41,396 bases of DNA from Janthinobacterium sp. TND4EL3 (GTDB lineage: Bacteria > Pseudomonadota > Gammaproteobacteria > Burkholderiales > Burkholderiaceae_D). Made by a program: the position numbers and the translations under genes. The notes below the pieces were generated by a model. It was not told the DNA's origin and did not search any database. It was given only the letters and a program-made list of their open reading frames with translations. Location of the stretch: the NCBI RefSeq assembly GCF_900156175.1, contig NZ_FTMV01000028.1, forward strand, positions 1 to 41,396. The letters are read 5' to 3'. Every line of letters starts with the position of its first letter. Within the stretch, counting starts at the first letter, position 1. This document shows, piece by piece, positions 8,983 through 16,026 of the stretch.

Positions 8983-9696
8983 TCAGATCCGGTCGCTTTC
9001 CTTGCGCACGACCCTGCCCACGATCAGGCATTCATTGCCGCGGCATAGCTTGCGGTGGTATTTGCGCTGGTCCGGGTTGTCCGAGGTCAGCCACCACTCG
9101 CCGATATCGCGCGCCATGCGCTTGACCACCGGTTCGCCTTCGTAATTGATGGCAAACACGATGCCGTCGGCCGGCCGGTTGTCGGCCGTATTGATGATCA
9201 CCACGTCGTCCTCGTACAGGGCCGGCTCCATGCTCTCGCCCTTGACCTTGATCGCCACCAGTTTTTCCGGGTGGTAGCCATTGCGCTCGACCCAGCTGCG
9301 CGGCACGCTGATGGTGCTGCCGTCGTGCGTTTCCGGTTCGATGGCAAAGCCCGTGATGCCGGCCGACAGGCGCAATTTCACCTTGCGGATCGGGTAGAAG
9401 CGCTCATCTTCGCCATCTTCCACGACGACGGGCTGCACGCCGGCCAGCGCGCGCGCGGCCATGGCCGCCTGGTCGGGCGCCGCGCCCTGGTCGAAGTACA
9501 TGCTGGCCAGCTGCAGGTCCGCTTCCAGCTTGCGCGCGATCTTTTCGCTGAAGGCGCGGCCCTCGCGGTAGGTGGGCGAGAGTATTTGCGAAATGCGCGC
9601 CTCGCTCCAGCCGCTGGCGTCGGAGATTTTCTTGCGCGTGTTGTCATAGCGCTCGCGTATCAGGCCCAGCAGGCGGTCGCGTCTGTATTGATACAT
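8983..9696 (-). CDS. S24-family (LexA/CI-like) self-cleaving transcriptional repressor
   Basis: A 237-residue protein with an N-terminal helix-turn-helix region (about 10-60, with WSEARISQIL) and a C-terminal S24 peptidase fold. Catalytic serine is S155 in KGESMEP, the lysine is K192 in VVKRM, and A112-G113 is a plausible self-cleavage site. The start at 9696 was chosen because GGAG lies six bases upstream; the open frame extends further but into operator DNA. It is convergent with prpE and divergent from the small winged-helix gene at 9846. RecA-stimulated cleavage is known for the family. It could be a prophage-type repressor left behind, or a chromosomal damage-responsive regulator. Confidence 0.88.
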   Translation of the reverse strand: MYQYRRDRLLGLIRERYDNTRKKISDASGWSEARISQILSPTYREGRAFSEKIARKLEADLQLASMYFDQGAAPDQAAMAARALAGVQPVVVEDGEDERFYPIRKVKLRLSAGITGFAIEPETHDGSTISVPRSWVERNGYHPEKLVAIKVKGESMEPALYEDDVVIINTADNRPADGIVFAINYEGEPVVKRMARDIGEWWLTSDNPDQRKYHRKLCRGNECLIVGRVVRKESDRI

Positions 9697-9721
9697 ATTC
9701 ATCTCCACATTAAACCCGAAA

Positions 9722-9777
9722 TTTACCGTTTGATAAATTACCAAATGCTTGACTTTAACATTAGCGATTGATAAAGT
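9722..9777. promoter_or_regulatory. Divergent promoter region with two repressor boxes
   Basis: Boxes TTTACCGTTTGATAAA (9722-9737) and ATTAGCGATTGATAAA (9760-9775) are 38 bases apart and resemble the third copy at 8961-8976. A rightward promoter TTGACT (9749-9754), 17-base spacer, TAAAGT (9772-9777) is overlapped by the second box, as expected for repression of the gene at 9846. The first box lies just upstream of the repressor gene and fits autoregulation. Binding is inferred from repetition and position. Confidence 0.62.
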
Positions 9778-9845
9778 CCATTCATTGCCTGTCGCAAACG
9801 CACTACAGCGTCTGTCGGCCGGCAACCATACGGGAGGTCAGGCGG

Positions 9846-10289
9846 ATGTTGAACGGCAGTCAGGAAAGTGCAAGCAGGGCGGCGCCGCGCACGCCGCGCC
9901 AGTTACAGGGACGCAGCAAGAAGGCGCAGCTGCACATCGCCCGCATCGCGCAGTACATCGGCGAGCAGGGCCAGGCCAGCGCGGCGCAATTGTCCGCCTT
10001 GCTGGGACTCGATGCAGGCACCATGAGCCGCTATTTGCGCCACATGTGCGGCCTGGGACAGATCCACCTGGCGCAGCGCCATTGCACGGAGCCGGGGCGC
10101 CAGCGGCCCGCCCTGTACGCGCTGGGCGAGCAGGACGACGCGGTCGACGGCTGGGCCGAACTGCCGCCGCAGGTGCGCCGCACGGTCAGCTGGCCACGCG
10201 GCGCGGCATGCCGCGATCCGCTGGTGGCGGCGCTGTTCGGGCCGGCACAGGGGAGCAAAGGGACGGCAAGCCGCCTTGTAAAGCAATGA
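9846..10289 (+). CDS. Small winged-helix DNA-binding protein
   Basis: A 147-residue basic protein. Residues about 25-85 (AQLHIARIAQYIGEQGQA then LLGLDAGTMSRYLRHMCGLG) look like a MarR/IclR-type winged helix. The C-terminal part is not recognised. ATG 9846 follows GGAGG at 9832-9836. An upstream in-frame ATG at 9768 would overlap the predicted -10 element and is unlikely. It is transcribed divergently from the S24 repressor and lies downstream of a promoter overlapped by a repressor-type box, so it is probably repressed by that protein. The cellular role is unknown; a phage-relic or plasmid-type regulator is possible. Confidence 0.7.
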   Translation: MLNGSQESASRAAPRTPRQLQGRSKKAQLHIARIAQYIGEQGQASAAQLSALLGLDAGTMSRYLRHMCGLGQIHLAQRHCTEPGRQRPALYALGEQDDAVDGWAELPPQVRRTVSWPRGAACRDPLVAALFGPAQGSKGTASRLVKQ

Positions 10290-10341
10290 CAGCAAGCACG
10301 CTGCCCGGCGCAGCCATTTTTCTCGCAACTGAAAGCACATC

Positions 10342-10770
10342 ATGCATATCGACATCACCGCCGCCGGCGCCGCCTGGATCAAGCTGCTGGGCGTGCCCTT
10401 GCTGGCCGCCTGTTTTGCCACCTGGCTCAGCTTCATGGTCATGTGGCCACGCAGCTGCAAGGAGGCGCTCATCCGCATTTGCTCCAGCATCATCATCGCC
10501 ACATTTGCCGGTCCCGTCCTGGTGTCGGCGCTGCTGTCGTGGTGGCCCGGCTTGTTTGACAGCGCGCAAACGGTGGCGTCGCTGTATGGCTGTGATCCGG
10601 CCATGGGCTTCCTGTTCATTGCCGCGCCGCTGATGGCGCTCGCCGGTTTGCCGGCATGGTGGCTGGTGACGGCCAGCGTGCGCTGGTTCGACCGGCGCCG
10701 CGACAAGGATATCGGCGAACTGGCGGCGGATGCAGCCGCCGCTGTCAAGAAGGTCAGGACGCGAAGCTGA
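10342..10770 (+). CDS. Holin-like three-helix membrane protein
   Basis: A 142-residue protein with three hydrophobic segments (about 15-33, 46-66 and 88-110), the last containing FLFIAAPLMALAGLPAWWLV, and a basic, charged C-terminal tail with RWFDRRRDKD. Size, topology and the MVMWPRSCKE loop recall phage holins of Proteobacteria. The ribosome binding site is weak. It sits 52 bases after the winged-helix gene on the same strand, probably in one transcript. No lysozyme or spanin gene is next to it, so the lysis function is a guess; together with the S24 repressor it may be what remains of a small prophage. Confidence 0.6.
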   Translation: MHIDITAAGAAWIKLLGVPLLAACFATWLSFMVMWPRSCKEALIRICSSIIIATFAGPVLVSALLSWWPGLFDSAQTVASLYGCDPAMGFLFIAAPLMALAGLPAWWLVTASVRWFDRRRDKDIGELAADAAAAVKKVRTRS

Positions 10771-10869
10771 CGCGCCGGCGTCTTCTTTTGGTGCAGGCGC
10801 GGGGCGGCGTGCCTTGAATCGGTGCGAAGCGGGCGCCACGACGCATCGTGCTGCTGGTTTGTTGCCATG

Positions 10870-10883
10870 AATTGTATACAATT
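10870..10883. promoter_or_regulatory. Perfect palindrome AATTGTATACAATT, candidate GntR-type operator
   Basis: A 14-base perfect palindrome lies 165 bases upstream of the NCS2 permease start, with a -10-like TATACA inside it. TTGTATACAA-type sites are typical of GntR-family regulators, some of which control nucleobase catabolism. The regulator itself is not in the window. A pair of reverse-complementary decamers, CGATGCATGC (10893-10902) and GCATGCATCG (10942-10951), follows in the leader. Confidence 0.55.
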
Positions 10884-11047
10884 GACCTGGCACGATGCAT
10901 GCATGACCAGCCGTGGGCTTTTCCCCATTCAAGGAGCTTCGCATGCATCGTCAGTCGTCGTTGTATTCCTGTTATCCCGTTTCTCTCTTGCTTTCCCCGT
11001 GCATCCGCGTCCATCCGGTCTGCGGCAACCCAGGAAATGGAGCGTAA

Positions 11048-12547
11048 ATGGCCACTCCCCGCCTGAAATCCATCCACCGCAGCGTGCCGGGCGCGACGCC
11101 TGCGGCGCCAGCGCCCGTCGATGAAGTTTTGCCTGCAGGAAAACTGTTCACCCTGGGCCTGCAACATGTGCTCGTCATGTATGCGGGCGCCATCGCCGTG
11201 CCCCTGATCGTCGGACGCGCCCTCAAGCTGCCGCCGGAGCAGGTGGCGGCGCTGATCAGCGCCGACCTGTTCTGCTGCGGTCTCGTCACCCTGATCCAGT
11301 CCCTCGGCATCGGCAAGCACTTCGGCATCCGCCTGCCCGTCATGATGGGCGTCACCTTCGCCGCCGTCAGTCCCATGCTGGCCATGGCCAACAATCCCGC
11401 GCTGGGCATCACGGGCATCTTTGGCGCCGTGATCGGCGCCGGCGTCGTGTCGATGCTGATCGCGCCGTTCATCAGCCGCCTGCTGGCGCTGTTCCCGCCG
11501 GTAGTGACTGGCAGTATCATTGCCGTGATCGGCGTGTCGCTGATGCGCGTGGGCGTCAACTGGGCCATGGGCGGGCCGCCCGCCATGGCCCAGATTGCCG
11601 ACCCTGCTTTCGTCAAGATGGCCGCTGCGGCCATGGCGGCTGGCTTGCCCGCGCCGGCCGGCCCCGCGCCCCTGATTGCCAATCCCGGCTATGGCGCGCT
11701 GGACAACATGGGCATCGCCTTTTTCGTGCTGGCTGTTATTTTGCTTGTAGCCAAGTATGGCAGGGGTTTCCTGTCGAATATCGCCGTCTTGATCGGCATC
11801 ATCGCCGGTACGGCCCTGTCATTTGCGCTGGGCAAGGCCGATTTCGCCAAGGTGGCCAGCGCCAAGGCCTTTGCCATCGTCACGCCGTTCCAGTTCGGCA
11901 TGCCGACCTTCGACCTGATGGCCATCATCACCATGAGCCTCGTGATGATCGTCGTCATGATCGAGTCCCTGGGCATGTTCCTTGCGTTGGGCGAGATGAC
12001 GGGCAAGCGCATCGGGCAGGCCGATATCAGCCGCGGCTTGCGCGTCGACGGCCTGGGTACCCTGATTGGCGGCATCTTCAATACTTTTCCGTACACTTCG
12101 TTTTCGCAGAATGTGGGCCTGGTCGGGGTGACGGGCGTGCGTAGCCGCTGGGTCTGCGTGGCGGCCGGCCTCATCCTGCTTGTCATGGGCCTCATCCCGA
12201 AGATCGCGCAGACGGCAGAAGCCGTGCCCGCGTTCGTGCTGGGCGGGGCAGGGCTGGTCATGTTCGGCATGGTCGCCGCCACCGGCATCCGCATCCTGGC
12301 CGGCGTGGACTACAAGACCAACCGCAACAACCTGTTCATCGTGGCCCTGGCTATCGGCTTCGGCATGCTGCCGCTGGTGGCGGAACAATATGCGCAGCAC
12401 ATGCCCAAGGCCCTGTCGCCATTGCTGCATAGCGGCATCCTGCTGGCCGCCATCGTCGCCGTGCTGCTCAATTTGTTCTTCAACGGACTGGCGTCCGCAG
12501 ATGCGGCGCGGGAGCAGGCGCGCACGAACAGCCATGGGAGCGAGTGA
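11048..12547 (+). CDS. NCS2 nucleobase:cation symporter, xanthine/uric acid permease type
   Basis: A 499-residue inner-membrane transporter with about 12-14 hydrophobic segments. NCS2 landmarks include LQHVLVMYAGAIAVP near the N-terminus and QNVGLVGVTGVRSR, which matches the family signature after the IESLGMFLALGEMTGK helix. The overall pattern is closest to purine (xanthine or urate) carriers rather than uracil UraA; substrate is not proven. ATG 11048 follows GGAG at 11039-11042. The leader contains the AATTGTATACAATT palindrome. It appears to be a single-gene unit between the holin-like gene and tRNA-Leu. Confidence 0.88.
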   Translation: MATPRLKSIHRSVPGATPAAPAPVDEVLPAGKLFTLGLQHVLVMYAGAIAVPLIVGRALKLPPEQVAALISADLFCCGLVTLIQSLGIGKHFGIRLPVMMGVTFAAVSPMLAMANNPALGITGIFGAVIGAGVVSMLIAPFISRLLALFPPVVTGSIIAVIGVSLMRVGVNWAMGGPPAMAQIADPAFVKMAAAAMAAGLPAPAGPAPLIANPGYGALDNMGIAFFVLAVILLVAKYGRGFLSNIAVLIGIIAGTALSFALGKADFAKVASAKAFAIVTPFQFGMPTFDLMAIITMSLVMIVVMIESLGMFLALGEMTGKRIGQADISRGLRVDGLGTLIGGIFNTFPYTSFSQNVGLVGVTGVRSRWVCVAAGLILLVMGLIPKIAQTAEAVPAFVLGGAGLVMFGMVAATGIRILAGVDYKTNRNNLFIVALAIGFGMLPLVAEQYAQHMPKALSPLLHSGILLAAIVAVLLNLFFNGLASADAAREQARTNSHGSE

Positions 12548-12615
12548 GGGGGACGGGCCAATTGCCAGGCAAGATGGTGCAATCCATGTCACTTGTGCTA
12601 GAATCTTGCCGCGCT

Positions 12616-12699
12616 GCCCGGATGGTGAAACTGGTAGACACTGGAGACTTAAAATCTCCCGCCTGTAAGGGCGTGCCGGTTCGATTCCGGCTCCGGGCA
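12616..12699 (+). tRNA. tRNA-Leu (anticodon UAA)
   Basis: Acceptor arms GCCCGGA (12616-12622) and TCCGGGC (12692-12698) pair fully, with discriminator A at 12699. The anticodon stem GGAGA/TCTCC encloses CTTAAAA, giving anticodon TAA at 12650-12652, which reads UUA. A long variable arm (CCGCCTGTAAGGGCG) and the T arm with GTTCGATTCC are present, as expected for leucine tRNA. CCA is not encoded. It is the attachment site of the prophage. Confidence 0.96.
12676..12699. other. Candidate attL within tRNA-Leu 3' end
   Basis: The phage integrase gene begins about 125 bases after this tRNA, the classic layout for integration into a tRNA 3' end that restores the gene. The exact core cannot be set because the other prophage end is outside the window and I found no second copy inside it. 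Confidence 0.6.
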
Positions 12700-12730
12700 C
12701 TCAGAACAAAAAACGCATAGTAATACAAAG

Positions 12731-12771
12731 CCCGCTTTTCTCTATTTTCATAGGGGAAAGCGGGTTTTTTT
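12731..12771 (+). terminator. Intrinsic terminator after tRNA-Leu
   Basis: CCCGCTTTTC (12731-12740) pairs with GGAAAGCGGG up to 12764, with one G-U pair, and is followed by seven T. It ends tRNA-Leu transcription just before the integrase gene. Confidence 0.9.
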
Positions 12772-12822
12772 CGGCTGTAGAAAACGCAAAATACGGCATA
12801 GAACACCGAAATGCTGCTACCA

Positions 12823-12852
12823 TTTGCCAAAATTTACCAATGGATTTACCAA
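12823..12852. repeat. Three TTTRCCAA direct repeats at the integrase start
   Basis: TTTGCCAA (12823-12830), TTTACCAA (12833-12840) and TTTACCAA (12845-12852) sit on and just before the integrase start codon. Such short direct repeats next to an att site could be integrase arm or excisionase sites, which would let the protein control its own expression. This is inference from position. Confidence 0.45.
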
Positions 12853-12853
12853 A

Positions 12854-13819
12854 ATGGCAGCTCCGGTCAAGGATGGCAAAATTTGGCGACATCGCCTCAT
12901 GGTCAAGGGTGTTCGGGTGTCCGGCACCTTCGAAACCAAGGCGGCGGCGCTCGCTTGGGAGGCAGACCAGCGCGTGCAGCTTGCCAACGGCAAGGCCAAA
13001 GTTGTCGAAGAGACGTGCAAGGATGCGTTTGATCGTTACGAACGCGAGGTTTCCAGGCATAAGGCCGGCAAACGCTTTGAGGTCAACCGCCTGGCCGCCA
13101 TGGGTGCAATGTCCCTTGGAGCCGTGAAAATCTCTGAGGTCGATGAGACCCACGTTGCCGCCTGGCGTGATGAGCGGCTCAGGACCGTATCCGGGGCAAC
13201 GGTAAATCGTGAAATGAACCTGCTGTCGCATGTGTTCTCGGTAGCGCGCAAGGAATGGAAGTGGCTATCGAAAAGTCCCACTACCGACGTTGCACGGCCG
13301 AAGGCCAAGCCGCCCAGGGACAGGCTGATAAGCGAGGATGAAATCACGGCCATCTGCCTGGCCCTGGGTTGGGATCAAAAGGCCCCCGATATGGTACCGA
13401 CGACGAAACAGCATCGCATTGCGCTCGCCTTCCTGTTCGCCATTGAAACGGCTATGCGTGCTGGAGAAATATGTGGACTGGGCAAGGCGGATGTATCGGG
13501 CCGCGTGGCCAGGCTGAAAATGACGAAGAATGGTTTTGCTCGGGATGTGGCGCTATCGCCGCGCGCGCAGGAGATATGGGCGATGGTGCCGGACGGTTTT
13601 GATATTTCCTCCGCCTCCCTCGATGCTCTTTTCCGAAAGGCCCGTAAACGTTCTGGCGTCGAAGGCCTTACTTTCCACGATACCAGGCACGAAGCCATCA
13701 CGCGCCTGGCCGGCAAGCTGGGCGTGCTGGATCTGGCACGCATGGTCGGACACCGCGACATTCGGCAGTTGCAGACATACTACAACGCAACCGCCGACGA
13801 TATCGCGGCGAAGCTATGA
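12854..13819 (+). CDS. int: Phage tyrosine-recombinase integrase
   Basis: A 321-residue protein (331 from the TTG at 12824) with a short arm-binding N-terminus, a SAM-like core-binding domain (about 60-140) and the catalytic domain. The catalytic set is visible: R202 in AMRAGE, H275 and R278 in HDTRHE, the histidine in GHRDIRQ, and a tyrosine at Y309 or Y310 in TYYN. Neither start has a good ribosome binding site; ATG 12854 is listed, and TTG 12824 would run through the TTTRCCAA repeats. It reads away from tRNA-Leu and overlaps the convergent AlpA-like gene by six bases. It is the natural candidate for integration at tRNA-Leu. Confidence 0.92.
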   Translation: MAAPVKDGKIWRHRLMVKGVRVSGTFETKAAALAWEADQRVQLANGKAKVVEETCKDAFDRYEREVSRHKAGKRFEVNRLAAMGAMSLGAVKISEVDETHVAAWRDERLRTVSGATVNREMNLLSHVFSVARKEWKWLSKSPTTDVARPKAKPPRDRLISEDEITAICLALGWDQKAPDMVPTTKQHRIALAFLFAIETAMRAGEICGLGKADVSGRVARLKMTKNGFARDVALSPRAQEIWAMVPDGFDISSASLDALFRKARKRSGVEGLTFHDTRHEAITRLAGKLGVLDLARMVGHRDIRQLQTYYNATADDIAAKL

Positions 13820-14080
13820 AGTGTGTTTTTCTGCCCAAGCTATAACCTCGCGTGCCTTGTAGAGCGCCTGCGAACGGCCCTCGACCGGCAAGCGGATAGG
13901 GCGTGGAAACGTCGGAAGGCATACGATATCGCTGCGCACCCGATGGGTTGAGCGCTTGAAGTAGGCGGCGAGACAGCTTGTATCCCAAAGATCTACAGAC
14001 AATGGCAGGGCAGGGCGCTGCATTTTCTCAATTGCATCAGCCAATTTTGCCAATACATCGTTTTCAGTTGCTGTCATCAT
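13814..14080 (-). CDS. Small AlpA/excisionase-like DNA-binding protein
   Basis: An 88-residue protein. The segment with SCLAAYFKRSTHRVRSDIVC followed by a basic linker and YKAREVIAWAEKH resembles the winged-helix layout of AlpA/MerR-like excisionases, in which the last helix includes a W/A-rich end. GGAGA lies three bases before ATG 14080. Its start overlaps the previous gene's stop (TAATG). It is the last gene of the leftward operon and converges on int, the usual place for a recombination directionality factor. The assignment is by position and weak fold similarity. Confidence 0.68.
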   Translation of the reverse strand: MMTATENDVLAKLADAIEKMQRPALPLSVDLWDTSCLAAYFKRSTHRVRSDIVCLPTFPRPIRLPVEGRSQALYKAREVIAWAEKHTS

Positions 14081-14373
14081 TATTCTCCAATTTTGCTTAA
14101 TGTAGTGGCGCGGAGCAGGTCGAGCTGGCGCGGGTCGCTGTGGTCCAGCACGTAGATGTAGGTCATGCCGCCCGGCGAGCGGTCTTCGCAGTCCGGCTGG
14201 TCGTTGGCCACGGCCAGCGCCGCAGCGCTCGAGCACACACCCACGGAGCGCTCGAACAGACAGCCTTCGCAGCTGGGAGCGGTCGCTTCCTGCGCCTTGT
14301 AGCGCACGGTGGACGGGTTGACCGGCTCGTCGCGCTCGCCGCGCCATTTATCGCTGGTGATGCATTTCGTCAT
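14080..14373 (-). CDS. Cysteine-containing hypothetical phage protein
   Basis: A 97-residue protein with cysteines in PSCEGCLFERSVGVCSS and QPDCEDRS, spaced as in a small metal-binding or redox cluster, followed by MTYIYVLDHSDPRQLDLL. No family is recognised. Its start overlaps the stop of the DndC-like gene (ATGA), and its own stop overlaps the AlpA-like start, so all three are probably translated together. An iron-sulfur or zinc role beside a PP-loop sulfur enzyme is tempting but not shown. Confidence 0.72.
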   Translation of the reverse strand: MTKCITSDKWRGERDEPVNPSTVRYKAQEATAPSCEGCLFERSVGVCSSAAALAVANDQPDCEDRSPGGMTYIYVLDHSDPRQLDLLRATTLSKIGE

Positions 14374-15599
14374 AGTTCATCCTCAGAAAAAAGCCTCGGC
14401 TGTACTGCTCCGTTGGCATAGACCGTATCCATGATCGTTGTGGCGATCGGCTCGTCACCGTCCCAGCCCTGCGGCCAAGTCTCCAGGGCGATCAGCTCGC
14501 GGATGCGCTCTTCCTCCTCGGCGTTGATCAGATCGATCTCAGGACGGCCAGTGGCGCGCGCCATCGCGTTGACTGTGGCCTGGATGGCCAGGATGCGTTC
14601 CAGCCCCATCAGCCGCGCCTCGAACGTCAATGGCCCCATGCGCTGGGGATTTGCCGCCACCGCGCCCGACTTTAGAATCTCGCGCCCAGCCTTGCGCAGA
14701 CGGTGCTGTGGTTCGCGAAGTTCGCGCCACAATGGCTTGATGCCCTTGAGTGGAGCCAGGTAGGCCCATTGCGGGTTCAGCAGGATAGTATCGAGCGCTT
14801 TGTCTTCGGCCGCCAGCGGGCAGCCGATGCAGCCGGTGCGTGCGTTGACTTCTTCGGCCTCGTCGCCACCGTAGGCATCGGCGATGGTGCCCGTGCTCCA
14901 GTCGCCGAATTCGGCCTGTGGCGCCCAGTGGCGCAGCCATTCCCACACGTGGCAGACCCTCCAGTGCAGCAGCGGCGCCAGCGTGGACAGGCGGCCGCGC
15001 AGTCCTTTCGCGTTCGGCAGCACCTGCTGATACCAGCCCTGACCGCACTCGGCGCCATCCTTGCTGCAGCTCATTTCAATGCGGCGGTCTCGGATTGCGC
15101 TTTCGCCTTGGCGCACGCCGGTGATCATCAGGATCTGGCCGTCGAGCTGGTCCAGGCGGTCGCGCAGCGCCTGCTCCATTGGGTCGATCTTGATCTGGCG
15201 CGTGCACCAGCGCAGCGTGTTGTTGTTCGGTGGCGGCACGCCCCGGCCCAAGATGTAGACCATGAAGCGCTTATCCATCGGCGCCGTGACCACTTCGACG
15301 CGAATGCCGCGCTCTTCCAGCTCGTCCATGATCTGGCGCGCCGCGATGGCCAGCGGCGGCAGCTCTTGGCGGGTGTCGGCGTAGAACACGGTCAGCGATT
15401 TCGGGCGCGCGATCTTGCCGGTGTCGAGCAGGTATGTGATCAGCGTCAGCGTGGCGCTGGAATCCTTGCCGCCCGACCAGGCGATGCCCCAGTGCTCATG
15501 CGTGGCGCCGTAGGCCAGCAGCGATTGGATCGTCAGATCGATGGAATCGGTCATTTGCAGGCGCTGGGCGCCGGCAGAGAAAATGTCAGCTTGGTTCAT
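14370..15599 (-). CDS. DndC/PAPS-reductase-like PP-loop protein
   Basis: A 409-residue adenine-nucleotide alpha-hydrolase fold enzyme. The PP-loop SGGKDSS is at 42-48. LTVFYADTRQELPP, the LRWCTRQIKIDP motif (C132), GVRQGESAIRDRR and a TGCIGCP pair (C257, C260) follow the pattern of DndC and related phage PAPS-reductase-like proteins, which activate a substrate with ATP and move sulfur through cysteines. Start 15599 (MNQADIFS) has GGGGA upstream; an earlier ATG at 15635 lies inside the preceding gene. No dndA, dndB, dndD or dndE is in the window, so true DNA phosphorothioation is unproven. Alternatives are sulfite-generating or nucleic-acid-modifying roles. Confidence 0.85.
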   Translation of the reverse strand: MNQADIFSAGAQRLQMTDSIDLTIQSLLAYGATHEHWGIAWSGGKDSSATLTLITYLLDTGKIARPKSLTVFYADTRQELPPLAIAARQIMDELEERGIRVEVVTAPMDKRFMVYILGRGVPPPNNNTLRWCTRQIKIDPMEQALRDRLDQLDGQILMITGVRQGESAIRDRRIEMSCSKDGAECGQGWYQQVLPNAKGLRGRLSTLAPLLHWRVCHVWEWLRHWAPQAEFGDWSTGTIADAYGGDEAEEVNARTGCIGCPLAAEDKALDTILLNPQWAYLAPLKGIKPLWRELREPQHRLRKAGREILKSGAVAANPQRMGPLTFEARLMGLERILAIQATVNAMARATGRPEIDLINAEEEERIRELIALETWPQGWDGDEPIATTIMDTVYANGAVQPRLFSEDEL

Positions 15600-16026
15600 C
15601 GTCAGTCCCCATCGCGCGCTTGATGCCAGCAGCATCGAGGCCAGCAGCCTTGCAGCCCATGCGCGTGGCGTAGAAATAGGTCATGTCGCCGCATGCGCGG
15701 CCTGCCGTAGCAAGGCCGGCGGCCACCAGGCGCTGCATCGCCTCATGCTGCTGGCCGCTGCCGGCGGCAAAATAGTTGCGCCAGCCCCACTTGCATTTCG
15801 GATATTGCTGCACGGCGCCCAGCATGTGCTGCAGCTTGGCGAAGTCGCCAGGCATGATCGTGGCGCGGACGGCCGCCAGCGAGCAGGCGGCGCATTTACC
15901 ATGCTGGGTGAGCTGCTTGGCAGTGCTGGCCTTGCCGCAGGCGCAGCGCTTGCGGATCAACGAAAACACCGGCCCCTTATTGTTGGCAAGGTGCTGGCGT
16001 TCGACGCGGGCGAGGTCGTACATCAT
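15586..16026 (-). CDS. Hypothetical phage protein with cysteine-rich N-terminal half
   Basis: A 146-residue protein with RKRCACGKA and HGKCAACSLA in the first half, which look like a small zinc-binding unit (four cysteines in two CxC/CxxC pairs). The second half, with HEAMQRLVAAGLATAGRACGDMTYFY, resembles a short winged-helix ending; the same MTYxY phrase occurs in the protein at 14080-14373. It overlaps the DndC-like gene by 14 bases and the upstream gene through ATGA, so it belongs to the leftward operon. Function not recognised. Confidence 0.75.
   Translation of the reverse strand: MMYDLARVERQHLANNKGPVFSLIRKRCACGKASTAKQLTQHGKCAACSLAAVRATIMPGDFAKLQHMLGAVQQYPKCKWGWRNYFAAGSGQQHEAMQRLVAAGLATAGRACGDMTYFYATRMGCKAAGLDAAGIKRAMGTDDEPS

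Noticed and set aside
10870..10883. AATTGTATACAATT as a site for the prophage CI protein
   Set aside because: It lacks the GTATAG-N5-CTATAC spacing and lies outside the prophage beside a permease gene.
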